Source: Dermatemys mawii
Lineage: Eukaryota > Chordata > Testudines > Dermatemydidae
Assembly: GCA_007922305.1 (NCBI GenBank)
Contig: ML677335.1
Coordinates: 35,575,545 to 35,639,544 of the forward strand
Length of the DNA stretch: 64,000 nt
Reading direction: 5' to 3'
Position numbers and translations under genes: made by a program. Below, piece after piece: positions 9,376 through 20,300 of this stretch. Each line of letters starts with the position of its first letter. Position 1 is the first letter of the stretch. The notes beneath the pieces are model-generated. The model had not been told where the DNA came from, did no database searches, and saw only the letters and a list, made by a program, of their open reading frames with translations.

Positions 9376-9998
9376 ACTGATCATTGTCTTATCCGATCCA
9401 CAATGAAAATTAAGATTGTTCCCAAATGGAGGCAGCAAAAGAAGCAGGTCAGGAGTAAGCTGAAGGTTCAAGATTTGAAAGACCCTATTAAGAGTGTCAG
9501 CTTTCAAGCAGTCTTAGAAGAGAAGCTCCCATCAGACTTTCCAGAAGAAATTGAGGAACACTGGAGCCATCTGAAAGCAGTAATCATCAGTGCCTGTGAG
9601 GAAACCATAGGATACCAAACCAGAAAACATCAGGACTGGGTTAATGAGAATGATGCTGAAATTGAGTAAGAAGAGAATTGCATTTTGTGCCTGGCAGAAT
9701 GACATAAATTGTAATTTTAAAGAGATAACCCAAGGTGAAGGCAGAAGTGCAACATAAAAGCAGAGAACTCAAGAACAAATGGTGGACTGAGAAAGTGCAA
9801 GAACTTCAACATCTCGTGGATATCCACAATACATGTGGCTTCTTTAGTGCCATCAAAGCTGTTTATGGGCCAATCTGTCATAGTATGAATCCTCTTTGCT
9901 CTAAGGATGGAACCACACTTCTGAAGGCAACAAAGGCATCAGTTCTCACTAGAAAGAACATTTGGAAGATCTCCTTAACCATAATTCCGTGGTTGTAG
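9376..9998 (+). pseudogene. LINE ORF2 segment between endonuclease and reverse transcriptase
   Basis: The text resumes at the very end of the endonuclease (TDH-CLI near 9376-9390) and continues as KHQDWVNENDAEIE (to 9669). The next frame, 9735-9998, has VQHKSRELKNKWWTEKVQEL, then GFFSAIKAVYGP and LCSKDGTTLLKATKA. This is the helical linker typical of APE LINEs before RT. A TAA at 9667-9669 and a following frameshift break it. Confidence 0.7.
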
Positions 9999-10099
9999 AT
10001 GAAGTCCTTGAGCAAATCCCTCAAATGACCATTTAGGGAGGAACTCTGAGACCCTCCCAATTTGTATGAGGTACACAATGCCACCATGCAGATGAAGAA

Positions 10100-10935
10100 G
10101 AACAAGGCAGCAGTTTCTAGATGGGATCCCTGCTGAAATCTTTAAAAACGGTGAACCAGAGCTAATTCAGCAGCTTTACCTGCTTATTCTTAAAATCTGG
10201 ATAAAGGAAGAGATACCCTGATTGCCACAATTCACTTTATCCTCTTTCTTGTAGAGGGTGACAATCAAGACATCATTCATTTCACTGGGTATCTCCCTCC
10301 TATCCGCTGCAGGAAAGTTCTAGCGCGGATCCCTGCAACTCACCTTCTGCCCATCAGAAGAAATTTTACCAGAGTTACAGAGTGGTTTCCAACCATATCA
10401 TGGAACTCTGGATATGATCTTCGCAGCACGGCAGCTGAAAGAAAAGGGTCGGGAGCAAAACTGACCACTGTACATGGATTTTATTGATCTAACTAAAGCC
10501 TTTGACTCAGTGAATTGCCAAACCCTCTGTACAGTACTTTCTAAGATTGGATGTCCTGATAAATACATCAATGTCCTTAAATTGCTTCATGATAACATGA
10601 AAACAACTGTTCTGTGCAGCACTGACTCCCAGAGTGAACCTTTCAAAGTACAAACAGGAGTCAAACAGGGCTGTATCATCGCTCCAACCTTGTTTGCAGT
10701 TTTTATTGCCATCATTCTTTGCCTAATTGCTGAGAAATTTACAGCTGGCATTGAAATCACTTTCAGAATGGATGGAAAGCTGTTCAGGCTTAGCAGGCTA
10801 AAAGCTAAGAATAAGATTTCCACGACATCTATTGTGGAACTTCAGTATGCTGATAACGTAATCTTTGCCAACTCTGAGAAAGATCTTCAAACTATCTTGA
10901 ATGTGTTTGGTGATACTTACGCATGTTTTGTATAG
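10100..10935 (+). pseudogene. LINE reverse transcriptase core
   Basis: Broken text from 10100 (AEIFKNGEPELIQQLYLLIL in shifted frames) leads into the open frame 10474-10935. That frame has MDFIDLTKAFDSVN (motif A, with the catalytic Asp in FIDL), then VQTGVKQGCIIAPTLFAV, then ELQYADNVIFANSEKDLQ. The catalytic box reads YADN, so the second Asp of Y-A-D-D is absent, either by substitution or by loss of one codon. With the frameshifts the enzyme cannot work. Confidence 0.8.
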
Positions 10936-11816
10936 TATTCTTAGTATCAAGAATACTAAAGTGCTCCCCAAATGAGGTATTACATGCCCGCTGTATCAAA
11001 ATTAATGGAGTGGCACTGGAGAATTTTGATCATTTCCTCTACCTTGGAGATCATCTTTCATCCAAGGCAAATATTGATGCAGAAATTCAACATCGCCTGA
11101 GCTGTGCCAGTGTAGTTTTTCTTTTTCATTTATGGCACATTGTCTTTGAAGATCACAACATTCGAACAGACACCAATCTTCTTGTTTCTCACGCCATTAT
11201 TCTCCCAACACTGTTGTATGGGTCCAAAATTTGGACAACCTATAGACCTACTTGAAAGCCCTTGAGAAGCACCATCAACGCTGCCTTCGTAAGATTCAGA
11301 AGATCAAATGGGAAGACAGGCGCACCAATATTAGTGTTCTGGAAGAGGCAAAGACCACCAGTATCGAGGCAATGATCATCCATCAGCAATTCTGCTGGAC
11401 TTGTCACATTGTACAGATGCCAGACCATCACCTCCCAGAACAGGACCTGTTCTCTCAACTGAAAGAAGGGTACCGTAACATGGGTGGACAATGGAAACTT
11501 TATAAGGACTTGCTGAAGGAAAACCTAAAAATGTAGTATTGACATTGATACTTTGGAGACACTTGCTCAGGATCACTTAAAATGGAGTGAAGTTCTACAT
11601 GATGGCCCCCTGCATTTTGAACTTGCTTGCCGACAAACCAAAGAGGACAAGAGGCGCAGGAGGAAGAAGAGACTCATCTCCAGTCATGGTCAACAGCCTC
11701 CTGCAGAGCCTGAAAACATCTGCCCTCATTGTAATAGAACTTGTGGTTCAAGAATTGGCCTTATTAGCCACCTGAGGACCCATAAAACTCCCATGGAAGA
11801 TGATCATACTCTATAA
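10923..11816 (+). pseudogene. LINE ORF2 C-terminal region with C2H2 zinc finger
   Basis: Frames 10923-11255, 11252-11536 and 11553-11816 form a chain after RT. Recognisable pieces are FLYLGDHLSSKANIDAEIQH, LLVSHAIILPTLLYG, CLRKIQKIKWEDRRTNISVL and METLAQDHLKW. A basic run EDKRRRRKKRL precedes the finger CPHCNRTCGSRIGLISHLRTH near 11730-11792, which fits C-x2-C-x12-H-x3-H. Such a finger at the C-terminus is shared by one group of animal APE LINEs and is thought to bind nucleic acid. Two frame breaks separate the three pieces. Confidence 0.8.
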
Positions 11817-11845
11817 CGAGTGATTGCCCATCATCATCATAGTGA

Positions 11846-13899
11846 AGTGGCAGCCCACAAACTCAGCAGTAGTAGCTGTCTAGAACAAGCACATCTGCTG
11901 CTATTGGTTGTAGTTGAGCACTCCACTTCTTAGCCCCTGAGCATAACCTGTTACTTTAACTTTTATGCTTCTTGCCAGAATTTCACTCCAGTTGTTCACT
12001 TAATAGAGTCAGTATCTTTAAATAAATTTGTCTCCCCATTATAAAATACAATTATTTATCATTGCTTTTTGAATACAACACTCACCATGTTCTTGTTGGC
12101 TGTGATTCAGGGGTCTTAGTATGTGAGGTAAACTAAATGGACGTTTCTCACCATTTTTTTGGCCTCAAGTCTCCTTCAAAAGCAGTCGTGTGTGCAGACT
12201 CTAAACATGCCTCCTAGCAGCTTGTTCTTGGCTGTCTAGCCACTTACGTTGTAAGCTGTTTCTTGGAATCATTCAGTCTACCCTTGATTACACCAGCCTT
12301 GCCTTTATCCCTCCATTGTGTTAGACAGGACTCTGGCATTTTTGTCACATCATCTAGGCCTGGTCAGGCTGTACACTGGGGATTTCCAAGGGGCTGAGCA
12401 GAAAGAAAATGCTTTGAATTACTCTTTCCCCCACCACTGACCCAGCCCATGCATCTGTCATCCACAATGGGAATGTCCATGCCTCCATGCAGTCATGGAT
12501 GCTCGACTCCTTCCCCAGCAGTGATCCACCTCCAATACCATCAGGTATACTGAGGCTCAGAGACCTCCCAGGGGGCATGCTTTGGACTGCATAGGAGATG
12601 CAGATAAGCAGTGTGGGTTTCCAGCCTCTCTCTTCTTTCCCTTTCCATAGAAAAATTGCCCCAGCCTAAATTTGCTTAGGGCTTCTATCATTAGCAAATG
12701 TTCTGAGCCATATTTGGCTCCCCCTCTAGACTGCCAGTCCCCAAAAGTTCAAGGCTGGTTGGATGCAGAGATTTGATTTGCGCTGTTATAAATGTGGGCA
12801 CCAGCTGCAAAACTGGGATCTAGATTCAATACAATCACCAACTATAGGAGTTGCTAAATCCATGGCTTTGACTTGGCACCATTTCTGTTCATTATATAAT
12901 TCTTTTCCTCACAGGGACTCATTCTTTTCATACACAAGTTATTTACCATCCACCACAGCACAAGCCTGGGTTTGCTGAAAAAAATATCGAAGTCACTCAA
13001 AGCTTCTGAATTCTATTTGCTTTCAGTGTTTCCACCTTGGTTATAATATTGGATCATGATTCTTTTAATTCAGAATCTATACATAATATTGCTTAGGCTA
13101 TTCCTTCACAAACCAATGTGATTACACTGTGCATACACTTTTCACTTACATCCTCTCTGTTGCTTTTTTTATTTGTATGCCTCTCTCTGCTTACACAAAG
13201 ATTCTCCTGGATATCAGCTCTTCAAGTCCTTTGCTATAAAGTAGCACAGCACTAGGCTATGGGAACCCAATAATTCTTTAGCTGTGCTAATGAATTCTAA
13301 GTGACTGAAGGGTCATTCTTCTGTGCCATGGCTAATTGCTGTAATTGTTCTCTTTCTTGTATTATTGATACCCTCACGCTGCAGTGCTGTAATTCTAACA
13401 CCACCTAAATTAGACCTCTAAGGGTCATTGGTGAACCTTCTAAACTAAATGTATTCAGTCAAAGACTGGAAACTAAATGGAGAAACTAAATTTTTACTAT
13501 CAGTTTTAAATTTGGAAATAGAATTTTCACCTCATCAGAAGGCTGGTTCTGATATTAAGGCAACATTTCTTCTTGTTCTATTAAGACTAAAAATGAGCCA
13601 TTCTCCTTCTCTCTTTTTAATACTATTGATTGTTTTCTTTATAGCCTCTTCTGGCTGGCTATTTCTAATTCATTTCCTACAATGAAGACTGAATATTTTT
13701 TCTCATTTTCCACAATTAGGTTTTCATTAACCCACATTCATTTAAACAATGCATTGCAGAGTTTCCCTATATGGAGATATAATGATTCTCTTGCTGTGAA
13801 GTTGGATTGCTAAAGTGTCCCATTAGTTAATGATGATGAAGTTTCAGATATTATGCCTTCTGTTTGCATTCAGTCACTTGAGTTTCAGAACTTCTGTCC
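11846..13899. other. No gene seen
   Basis: Anonymous sequence with only short reading frames. No repeat family recognised. The part 12340-12600 is a little richer in GC. Confidence 0.5.
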
Positions 13900-14930
13900 T
13901 CATAGAATCTTATGACTCGAAGGGATCTTGAGAGGTCATTTAGTCCAGTCCCCAGTACTCATGGCAGGACTGAGTATTATCTAGAACATCCCTGACACGT
14001 TTGTCTAACCTGTTCTTAAAAGTCTCCAATGACTGAGATTCTACAACCTCCCTAAACAATTTATTCCAGTGCTTAACCACCCTGAGAGTTAGGAAGTTTT
14101 TCCAAATGCTCAACATAAACCGCCTTGCTGCAATTTCAGTCAATTGATTCTTGTCCTATCCTCAGGTTAAGGAGAACAATTTTTCTCCCTCCTCCTTGTA
14201 AAAAAACTTTATGTACTTGAAAACTGTTATGTCCCCTCTCAGTCTTCTCTTCTCCAGACTAAACAACCCCCCCACCCTTTTTCCCCCCCCAATCTTTCCT
14301 CATAGGCCATGTTTTCTAAATCTTTAATCATTTTTGTTGTTTTTCTATGAACTTTCTCCAATTTCTCCACATATTTCCTGAAATTGTGGCACACAGAACT
14401 GCACACAATACTTCATTTCAGGCCTAATCAGCGTGGAGTAGAGCAGAAGAATTACTTCTCATGTCTTCATCCCCGCTAATATGTCCCAGAATTATGTTTG
14501 CTTTTTTGTACAGTGTTACACTGTTGACTCATATTTAGCTTGTGATCCTCTATGATCCGCAGATTCCTTTCTGCAATACTCTTTCCTAGGCAGTCATTTC
14601 CCATTTTGTATGTATGCTACTGATTATTCCTTCCTAAGTGGAGTACTTTACATTTGTCCATTATTGAATTTCATCCTATTTTCTTCAGGCCATTTCTCCA
14701 CTTTGTCCAGATCATTTTGAATTTTAATCCTATCCTCAAAAGCACTTGCAATGCCCCCTACCCCAGCTTTGTATCATCTACAAACTTTGTAAGTGTACTC
14801 TCTGTGCCATTATCTAAATTACCGATGAAGATATTGAATAGAACCAGACCCAGAAATGATCCTTGGGGGTCCCCAGCAATGTGTCCTGTGACTGTAAACC
14901 ACTGATAAGTTTACCAACCCAGATTCCTTA
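13900..14930 (-). mobile_element. CR1 LINE, 5'-truncated
   Basis: The left end reads CATAGAATCTTATGACTCGA, the complement of the ATTCTATGATT-type CR1 3' end, so the element runs on the minus strand. The minus frame 13940-14143 carries RRFMLSIWKNFLTLRVVKHW and ESQSLETFKNRLDK, the CR1 ORF2 C-terminus. Further right, the complement of the FADDTK and SGSG regions follows, to about 14930. The copy has stops, frameshifts and C/T runs near 14268-14290. Confidence 0.85.
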
Positions 14931-16959
14931 GAAAGCAATTTTGCAAATTCACAGCAGCCTGATATAGAAACAAATTGAAAAGATAAGTATACTGCCGTGG
15001 CATCTGCACAGCTAGGAAAACCCAGATGTAAGCCATAAAACATGGACTCAAAGGGCAGCATACACTCCACAGAGCCAAAATTAGAGGAAAGATTAGAGCC
15101 TTATGACATATCCCAGTTTAATGAAATGCGTGTTCTGTGAAGATCACCAAAATTTAAAATAACAAAAATCCAATTTAAGTGAGATTTAACACCTTGTTTG
15201 TAAGGTTTAGCTATGTTAGCATCGACATGATTAATCACACCCTCATAGCCAATAGTGATGAAAGCGGCTGTTACAACTCAGCTTAGGGTTTGGGGAATCT
15301 CTCTCAACTTGCCAGAAAACGCAATTTCAATGTGATGGGCTTGAGGACCCCAGAGTCACAGTTGATACTCTATATGTCCAAGGCTGAGCATTCATCCTGC
15401 TTTCTAGAACCTGGGTTATACATACAGCAGTGACCATGCCCAAAGTTTGCTTGTGCCCCATTTACCAAGTGATCCAGACCACTCTGCATCAGTGATGAAG
15501 AGGACTGAGCAAAAACTGATGCTAACGATGTTACTAAACAAAGAGATAGCCATTCCATTTGTGAGTCTTGAATCTTTTGCAAAGCTCTTCATTATGCCTG
15601 ATGTTGTAAAGTCATCTCCATGACTCTATAGCACCTACAATAGTATCTAAAGTCCCAATCCTGTAAACTGCTCTGGGCAGGCAGCCCAAGTCCGTGAGGC
15701 TTAATGCAGACTGCAGTGAAGTGAGAATTGACACATGGATGGCTTTTAAGTATCAGACCAGAAACTGTATTGAAATTTAATAAAAAAGAGTCCACTCTTT
15801 TATTAAATCCACCCATCACCCATACTCTTCTATATTGGGCTTTTTAATGTGGTTCCCATTTACAGGGATTACAGGAAACCTACAGTATAACCCAGCCTAC
15901 CCCCTAAGATTCAGCAGTCTTTGAGTTCCAGCACCCTTCCCTGGGGGTCAAAGGGTACAGAAGATGTAGTCCTGCCCCTGGGCCATAGTCTCATCCTATC
16001 CAATGTGACCAAGACCCATCACCAACATTCCAGGCTTTTTAAAAAAACCATTGGAGCCACAGGGCTGCCAAGGACTAGCTTTGTCACCACCTCCTTCCCC
16101 TCCCACCCCATGCCATCTGGTATCATGACTCCTGCCCATTCCATTCCCCCCACATTCTGTAGCTATATATCAGTGCCTCCATCCGACAAATGTATGCCAT
16201 CATGCCCGAAAAATTCAGGCTGAGTGTAACAGCTGCCCTATGCTGCATCACAGAAACCCCCTAGCTCAAGGAATACCCAGGTGACTTCCCTATTCACTTT
16301 CTTCTTAGCCTTGTCCATGCAGGCTGGGTCTGCAGCTCCCTGCCACACCTGTCTTGAGACTATGATATTTCTGACTACACTAACCAAACCTCTGGCCATG
16401 ATTGGCTAATCAAACTAACAACCCTCTGGATTCTGTCCCTTAAGTTGACTCCCATGCAGCCTGAGGTCGTTCTCTCCACAGTGAATAATCAGGACATGAG
16501 GCAGGTCTGCGTTGCTCATCAGTGAGCACAGAAACAGCATGAGCTGATCCCACTGTGTGCCTCCTCTGCCAAACCACTGGATGCAAACAACTTCAGCCCT
16601 GAAGCCCTACATGGATCAACCAACAAAGAGCAGCTTCATTAAATCAGGACCATAAGGCCGAATCACTAAGTCTTCAAATCCTTTTTCCTGAAAGACTGCA
16701 CTATTCAGTAGGACCTAAAAAGACATGCAGGGATGAACAGATAACCAGCAAAGTAATAAAGCTGTGCAGTGCCTCAAGTTATCATTGCCTTTGTCCAGAA
16801 TAAGTGTTTCATTCTCTGTTACGTGCCGTGATTATTTTTTAAAAATGCATTCCAAGCACTAGAACCATTGGACTAGCCTTTCAAAAGAGCTTTTTATCAT
16901 CTTACAAAAATAGCAAGGATTAAATGTTGCTTGACTCTGGAGGATTTGGAAAATATTTG
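14931..16959. other. No gene seen
   Basis: Reading frames are short. The part 15900-16650 is GC-richer and C-rich on the plus strand and could be an old, unrecognised repeat. Nothing more can be supported. Confidence 0.45.
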
Positions 16960-17215
16960 TTACATGCAGACAGGCTTTTGTTACATCCAGACTGGATTAC
17001 TGTAATTCTTTGTTTGCAGCTTTGCCAGCATCATGTTTATAGATACTGCAATAGGGCCAAAATGCAATGGGGCCAAAATGCAGCAGCAAAAAAGAAATCG
17101 CCCACTTGTGGGAATGGGGCCTTTCAACCTCTTCTGAACTAGCTGCATTGTCTCCTGATTTTAACCTGCATCAGTTTGAATACTGGCTTCAGTACCTACC
17201 ATATACATACAATTC
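16960..17215 (+). mobile_element. L2-like LINE fragment
   Basis: In broken frames the plus strand reads TSRLDYCNSLFAALP, then QNAAA, then LHCL and FEYWLQ-like text. These words follow the order of the C-terminal RT region of L2-type LINEs. A short direct duplication (GGGCCAAAATGCA twice, about 17054-17082) sits between them. Only a short internal piece remains. Confidence 0.7.
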
Positions 17216-17699
17216 TGACATGCTTGAGATTTGAATATTGGGAAACACTTTTCTAAACTTTGTAATTCTAGTCATTTTCTAAGTTCAGTCAATATTGGAC
17301 CTCTAGAAGTCACAAGGTATTGAATGAAATCCTTTGGTCCATAAGAGTTATCTGCCATAAAGTTTATTCCTTGGCTATGCAACTTTTTCCTGACAGTGTG
17401 AAATTTGCCCCATCTTTGAAGATTTCTTAATAATTCACTTTAATGGAGCTATGCTGATTTACACCAACTGAGAATCAGGCCCAAACTGCTGCATCCCAGA
17501 TGACTGGGGGAGACAAAGGATTAAAGAACTAAGGTGTAATGTTAATATAATGGAAAATACATAGACTCCTATCAGCTATATTGAATATACCTTCTCCAGC
17601 CAGATTGCTGCTTAGAGCCAGTTAAAAATCCCAAAGTATGTCCTTAAAATGCACTTACAACTTTAGTCTAATTCATGCAGACTCTGGTACATTTCACAT

Positions 17700-17990
17700 G
17701 TTTTAAAATCTTAAGGCCTGATTGTCCATTCCCATATGTAATTGTTTACACCAGTGCAAACAGGGTGTAAACCACTACGATGCTGATTTACCAGTATTTT
17801 ATATGTACTTAGCACTGGTGTAAATGATAACACAAGATGAAGGCCAAAACAGGAATTTTTGGTCCCTAAGATCTGATTCCCCTCGCCTTTACACTGGTTT
17901 TGTGCTAATGTGACCCACTGACTTTTGTGGTGTTACACTTGAATTACACTGGTATAAAGTCAGAGCACCATCAGGCCCTTTAGTCAGATA
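17700..17990. repeat. Dispersed palindrome-rich repeat with GTTTACACC/GGTGTAAA words
   Basis: TTTACACCAGTGCAAA, AGCACTGGTGTAAATG, CGCCTTTACACTGG and ACACTGGTATAAAG recur in both orientations. The outer parts read GGCCTGATTGTCC and CATCAGGCCC. This looks like one or two copies of a short foldback element of MITE type. No target duplication could be fixed. Confidence 0.5.
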
Positions 17991-18000
17991 TATGGAGACT

Positions 18001-18236
18001 AAAATTTTCAAAAGGTACCTACATCCCAGGTTCAAAAGTAACTTCGGCATCTAAGTCACATTGAAAGTCAATGGGCAGGGGATGAAAAGATCATTCCTAT
18101 TGCCTTTTAATAGGATTAAGACACTGAAATAATGTAGGTGCTTTTGAAAAATTTTACTAGTAGGATCCTGTGTCCCATTGATTTTCAATGACTGTTAGCT
18201 ACCTAGAGTCATTTAGGCTCTTGTGAAAATTTTCCC
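18001..18236. repeat. Palindromic MITE-like repeat with TTTTCAAAAGG / CTTTTGAAAA ends
   Basis: The left arm AAAATTTTCAAAAGGTACCT is the inverted form of GTAGGTGCTTTTGAAAA at 18134-18150, giving a foldback of about 157 bp. A second, partial copy (CCCATTGATTTTCAATGAC, ending CTTGTGAAAATTTTCCC) follows to 18236. The centre carries the AAAGTCAATGGG word seen in many places in this window. Flanking CTA is present at both ends of the first unit, but a 3-bp match proves little. Confidence 0.6.
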
Positions 18237-18271
18237 TAGAAGCTTATTTCCAAGAGATCTCTCTTCCTTTT

Positions 18272-18605
18272 TAACATAAGAATAGCCATACTGGGTCAGA
18301 CCAAAGGTCCATCCATCCCAGTATCCTGTCTGCCCACAGTGGTCAATGCCAGGTGCCCCGGAGTAAGCGAACTTAACCGGTAACAGGTAATGATCAAGTG
18401 ATCTCTCTCCTGCCATCCATCACCACCCTCTAACAAACAGAGGCTAGGGACATCATTCCTTACCCATCCTGGCTAATTAACGGATTTAACCTCCATGAAT
18501 TTATCCAGTTCTTTTTTAAACCCTGTTATATTCCTAGCCTTCAAAACCTCCTCAGGCAAGGAGTTCCACAGGTTGACTGTGTGTTGTGTGAAGAGGTATA
18601 TTTCA
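18272..18605 (-). mobile_element. CR1-type LINE 3' end (TATTCTTATG ending subfamily)
   Basis: Starts AACATAAGAATAGCCATACT and continues with GGGTCAGACCAAAGGTCCAT on the plus strand, the complement of the CR1 3' terminus that ends in TTCTTATGTT. The rest covers the 3' UTR and the end of ORF2 (complement of the segment around CAAGGAGTTCCACAGG). The element is 5'-truncated near 18605. Same subfamily as 19637-19805 and 53776-55280. Confidence 0.8.
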
Positions 18606-19254
18606 GGTTCTGATTATTTGGCTTGCCTTCAAGATTTGTAATCTATGATTGCTCTTACTAAAGTTTCTGTATATTAAACGGAGGGGGATTGATTATGTAC
18701 AGTTTGTTAGTGCATATACAAAATGGTTCACATGGAAAGATAAGCAAAGTATAAGAAAAAAACGTTATTTAAATAGGAATGCTCCATTAATGAAAGGTTT
18801 TCCCTTCACTGTGATGTGGCATAGAAGAGCCCCAGACCCACATAACTTTATGTACGTGTAGTTAGGGCTGAAGAACAAGCAGTAAGTGCTTCAATAGCAA
18901 GTGAACTTTTAAAAGCATATGAGAGGTTTGCAAAAGTGGATCCATGTAGCAATTACCTTGAAAGGAAATTTACTTAAATAGCTCTATTTTAATTGTATCT
19001 CTACTGAAGATATCTCTGTTGAATCAATAGAAAGTTCTTCTTCCTTCCCTCTCCCCTCCCATTTGATTCAGCCTTAGTAACACTTCAAATGCTATAGAAA
19101 TAGTGTAATAATTCATCAGGGTCTAAAACCAGAGCAATTTTGTTTTATTAGCATACTAATTTTCTCCATGCTCACTAAGTTTTACTATGGCAGATAGTCT
19201 TTTCTCCCCTCATAATTAGTGTTGATTTTACATGAAATTTCATTTAAATTCTAC
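18606..19254. other. No gene seen
   Basis: AT-rich text with no recognisable domain or repeat. Confidence 0.4.
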
Positions 19255-19370
19255 TGTGTGCAACATTCCAGCATTTTTATTATTTATTTCTACAGCACCA
19301 AAATATGCTAAATGCTTTAGACAAGATCCCTGACCCAAACAGCTTATATATTAATTTTAGACATGACTCA
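19255..19370 (-). mobile_element. L2/CORE-SINE 3' tail fragment
   Basis: TTTATTATTTATTTCTACAG, then GATCCCTGACCCAAACAGCTT, is the complement of the common amniote tail in which AAGCT...GGG-CAGGGA-C is followed by TAAATAATAA. Only the tail is left. Confidence 0.5.
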
Positions 19371-19636
19371 CTAGAATGACAAACAAGCAGTGATATAGGA
19401 AGAGGTTTGGGAGAAACAGAGTTTAAAAGCTGTTGTATTTCTCCAGAGAGGTGGATGTATTATAGTTATGTGCTCTGGGAGTAATCTGTATATCAGTTTA
19501 AGTCTGTAAAGACCCTCAAGATGAAAAGGTGACACAAAAGCAAGTGTCATTTCCATGGACCATACTTTCACCTTGTTTTCTGTAATCTCATTTCTGGCCT
19601 CTCCTATCTCCTTCTTCCTGTCTGGCCAAATGCCAC

Positions 19637-19805
19637 AAAAACACAAGAATGGCCAGACCGGGTCAGACCAATGATCCATCTAGTCCAGTATCCTGACTTC
19701 TGAGAGTGGCAATGCCAGGTACTTCAGAGGGAATGAACAGAACAGGCAATCACACAGTGATTCATTCCACTGTCTACTCCCAGCTTTCAGGTAGTCAGAG
19801 GCTAA
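19637..19805 (-). mobile_element. CR1-type LINE 3' end fragment
   Basis: ACACAAGAATGGCCAGACCG and GGTCAGACCAATGATCCATC match the same 3' terminus as at 18272 in complement. Then GGGAATGAACAGAACAGGC follows. 5'-truncated within the 3' UTR. The plus-strand open frame that starts in it at 19706 is a by-product of this repeat. Confidence 0.75.
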
Positions 19806-20189
19806 TTCCATTACCACATTCATCCTTCTCTTCCCTGACTTCCACTGTGTCTTCCCTCCTTTCTCTTATCACAGAAAATGCAAGTTTGCCCTCCTCCCAA
19901 AGTATTGCCCAATATACCTTTCTGGTCTGCCTTCTCCTGATCCTCTTTTCCATGCTCTACCTAACCATTTGGCTTTACTTTTCCTTTCATCTCCCTCTCT
20001 GGGCTTTGCACCTCGTATCAGGTTGCCTTCTATGTCAGGAACCACCTCCTTTTTTTCCAATCATCCTACTGCCAGCTCAACCCTTATTCAAAACGCTTCT
20101 CAAAGCCTGCTCCTTCAACCAGTCCTTCCTGCCCTTTTCTCAGTAATGTTTACAACATCCTTTACTTGACTGGCTGGCCTCTGCCTTGT

Positions 20190-20300
20190 CTTGTCCAGTC
20201 TCTTTGACGGTGAAATCTTTGGGTCAGGAAAGATATCTTAACCTATGTTTGCAAACACCATTTAAATGGATAGTATCATATAAATGATTTTTATTGATAA
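20190..20300 (+). mobile_element. L2/CORE-SINE tail fragment (weak)
   Basis: GGTGAAATCTTTGGGTCAGG and later AGTATCATATAAATGATTTTTA resemble the plus-strand tail of L2-related SINEs, with a degenerate ATAAAT end. Confidence 0.35.

Larger units (their letters stand above)
8930..11845 (+). mobile_element. APE-type non-LTR retrotransposon (LINE), degraded, with C-terminal zinc finger
   Basis: One plus-strand LINE spans an endonuclease start, an internally deleted middle, reverse transcriptase, and a C-terminal C2H2 finger. It ends in a short CATCATCATCAT tail at about 11829-11838. It is not CR1: the RT text, the finger (CPHCNRTCGSRIGLISHLRTH) and the tail differ. The clade was not settled by eye; RTE- or L2-related APE LINEs are the candidates. 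Six or more frame breaks and stops make it a fossil. No target duplication was identified. Confidence 0.8.

Noticed and set aside
19706..20146. 146-codon frame rich in Ser and Leu
   Set aside because: Its start lies in a CR1-type 3' end and the rest is C/T-rich. No conserved motif.
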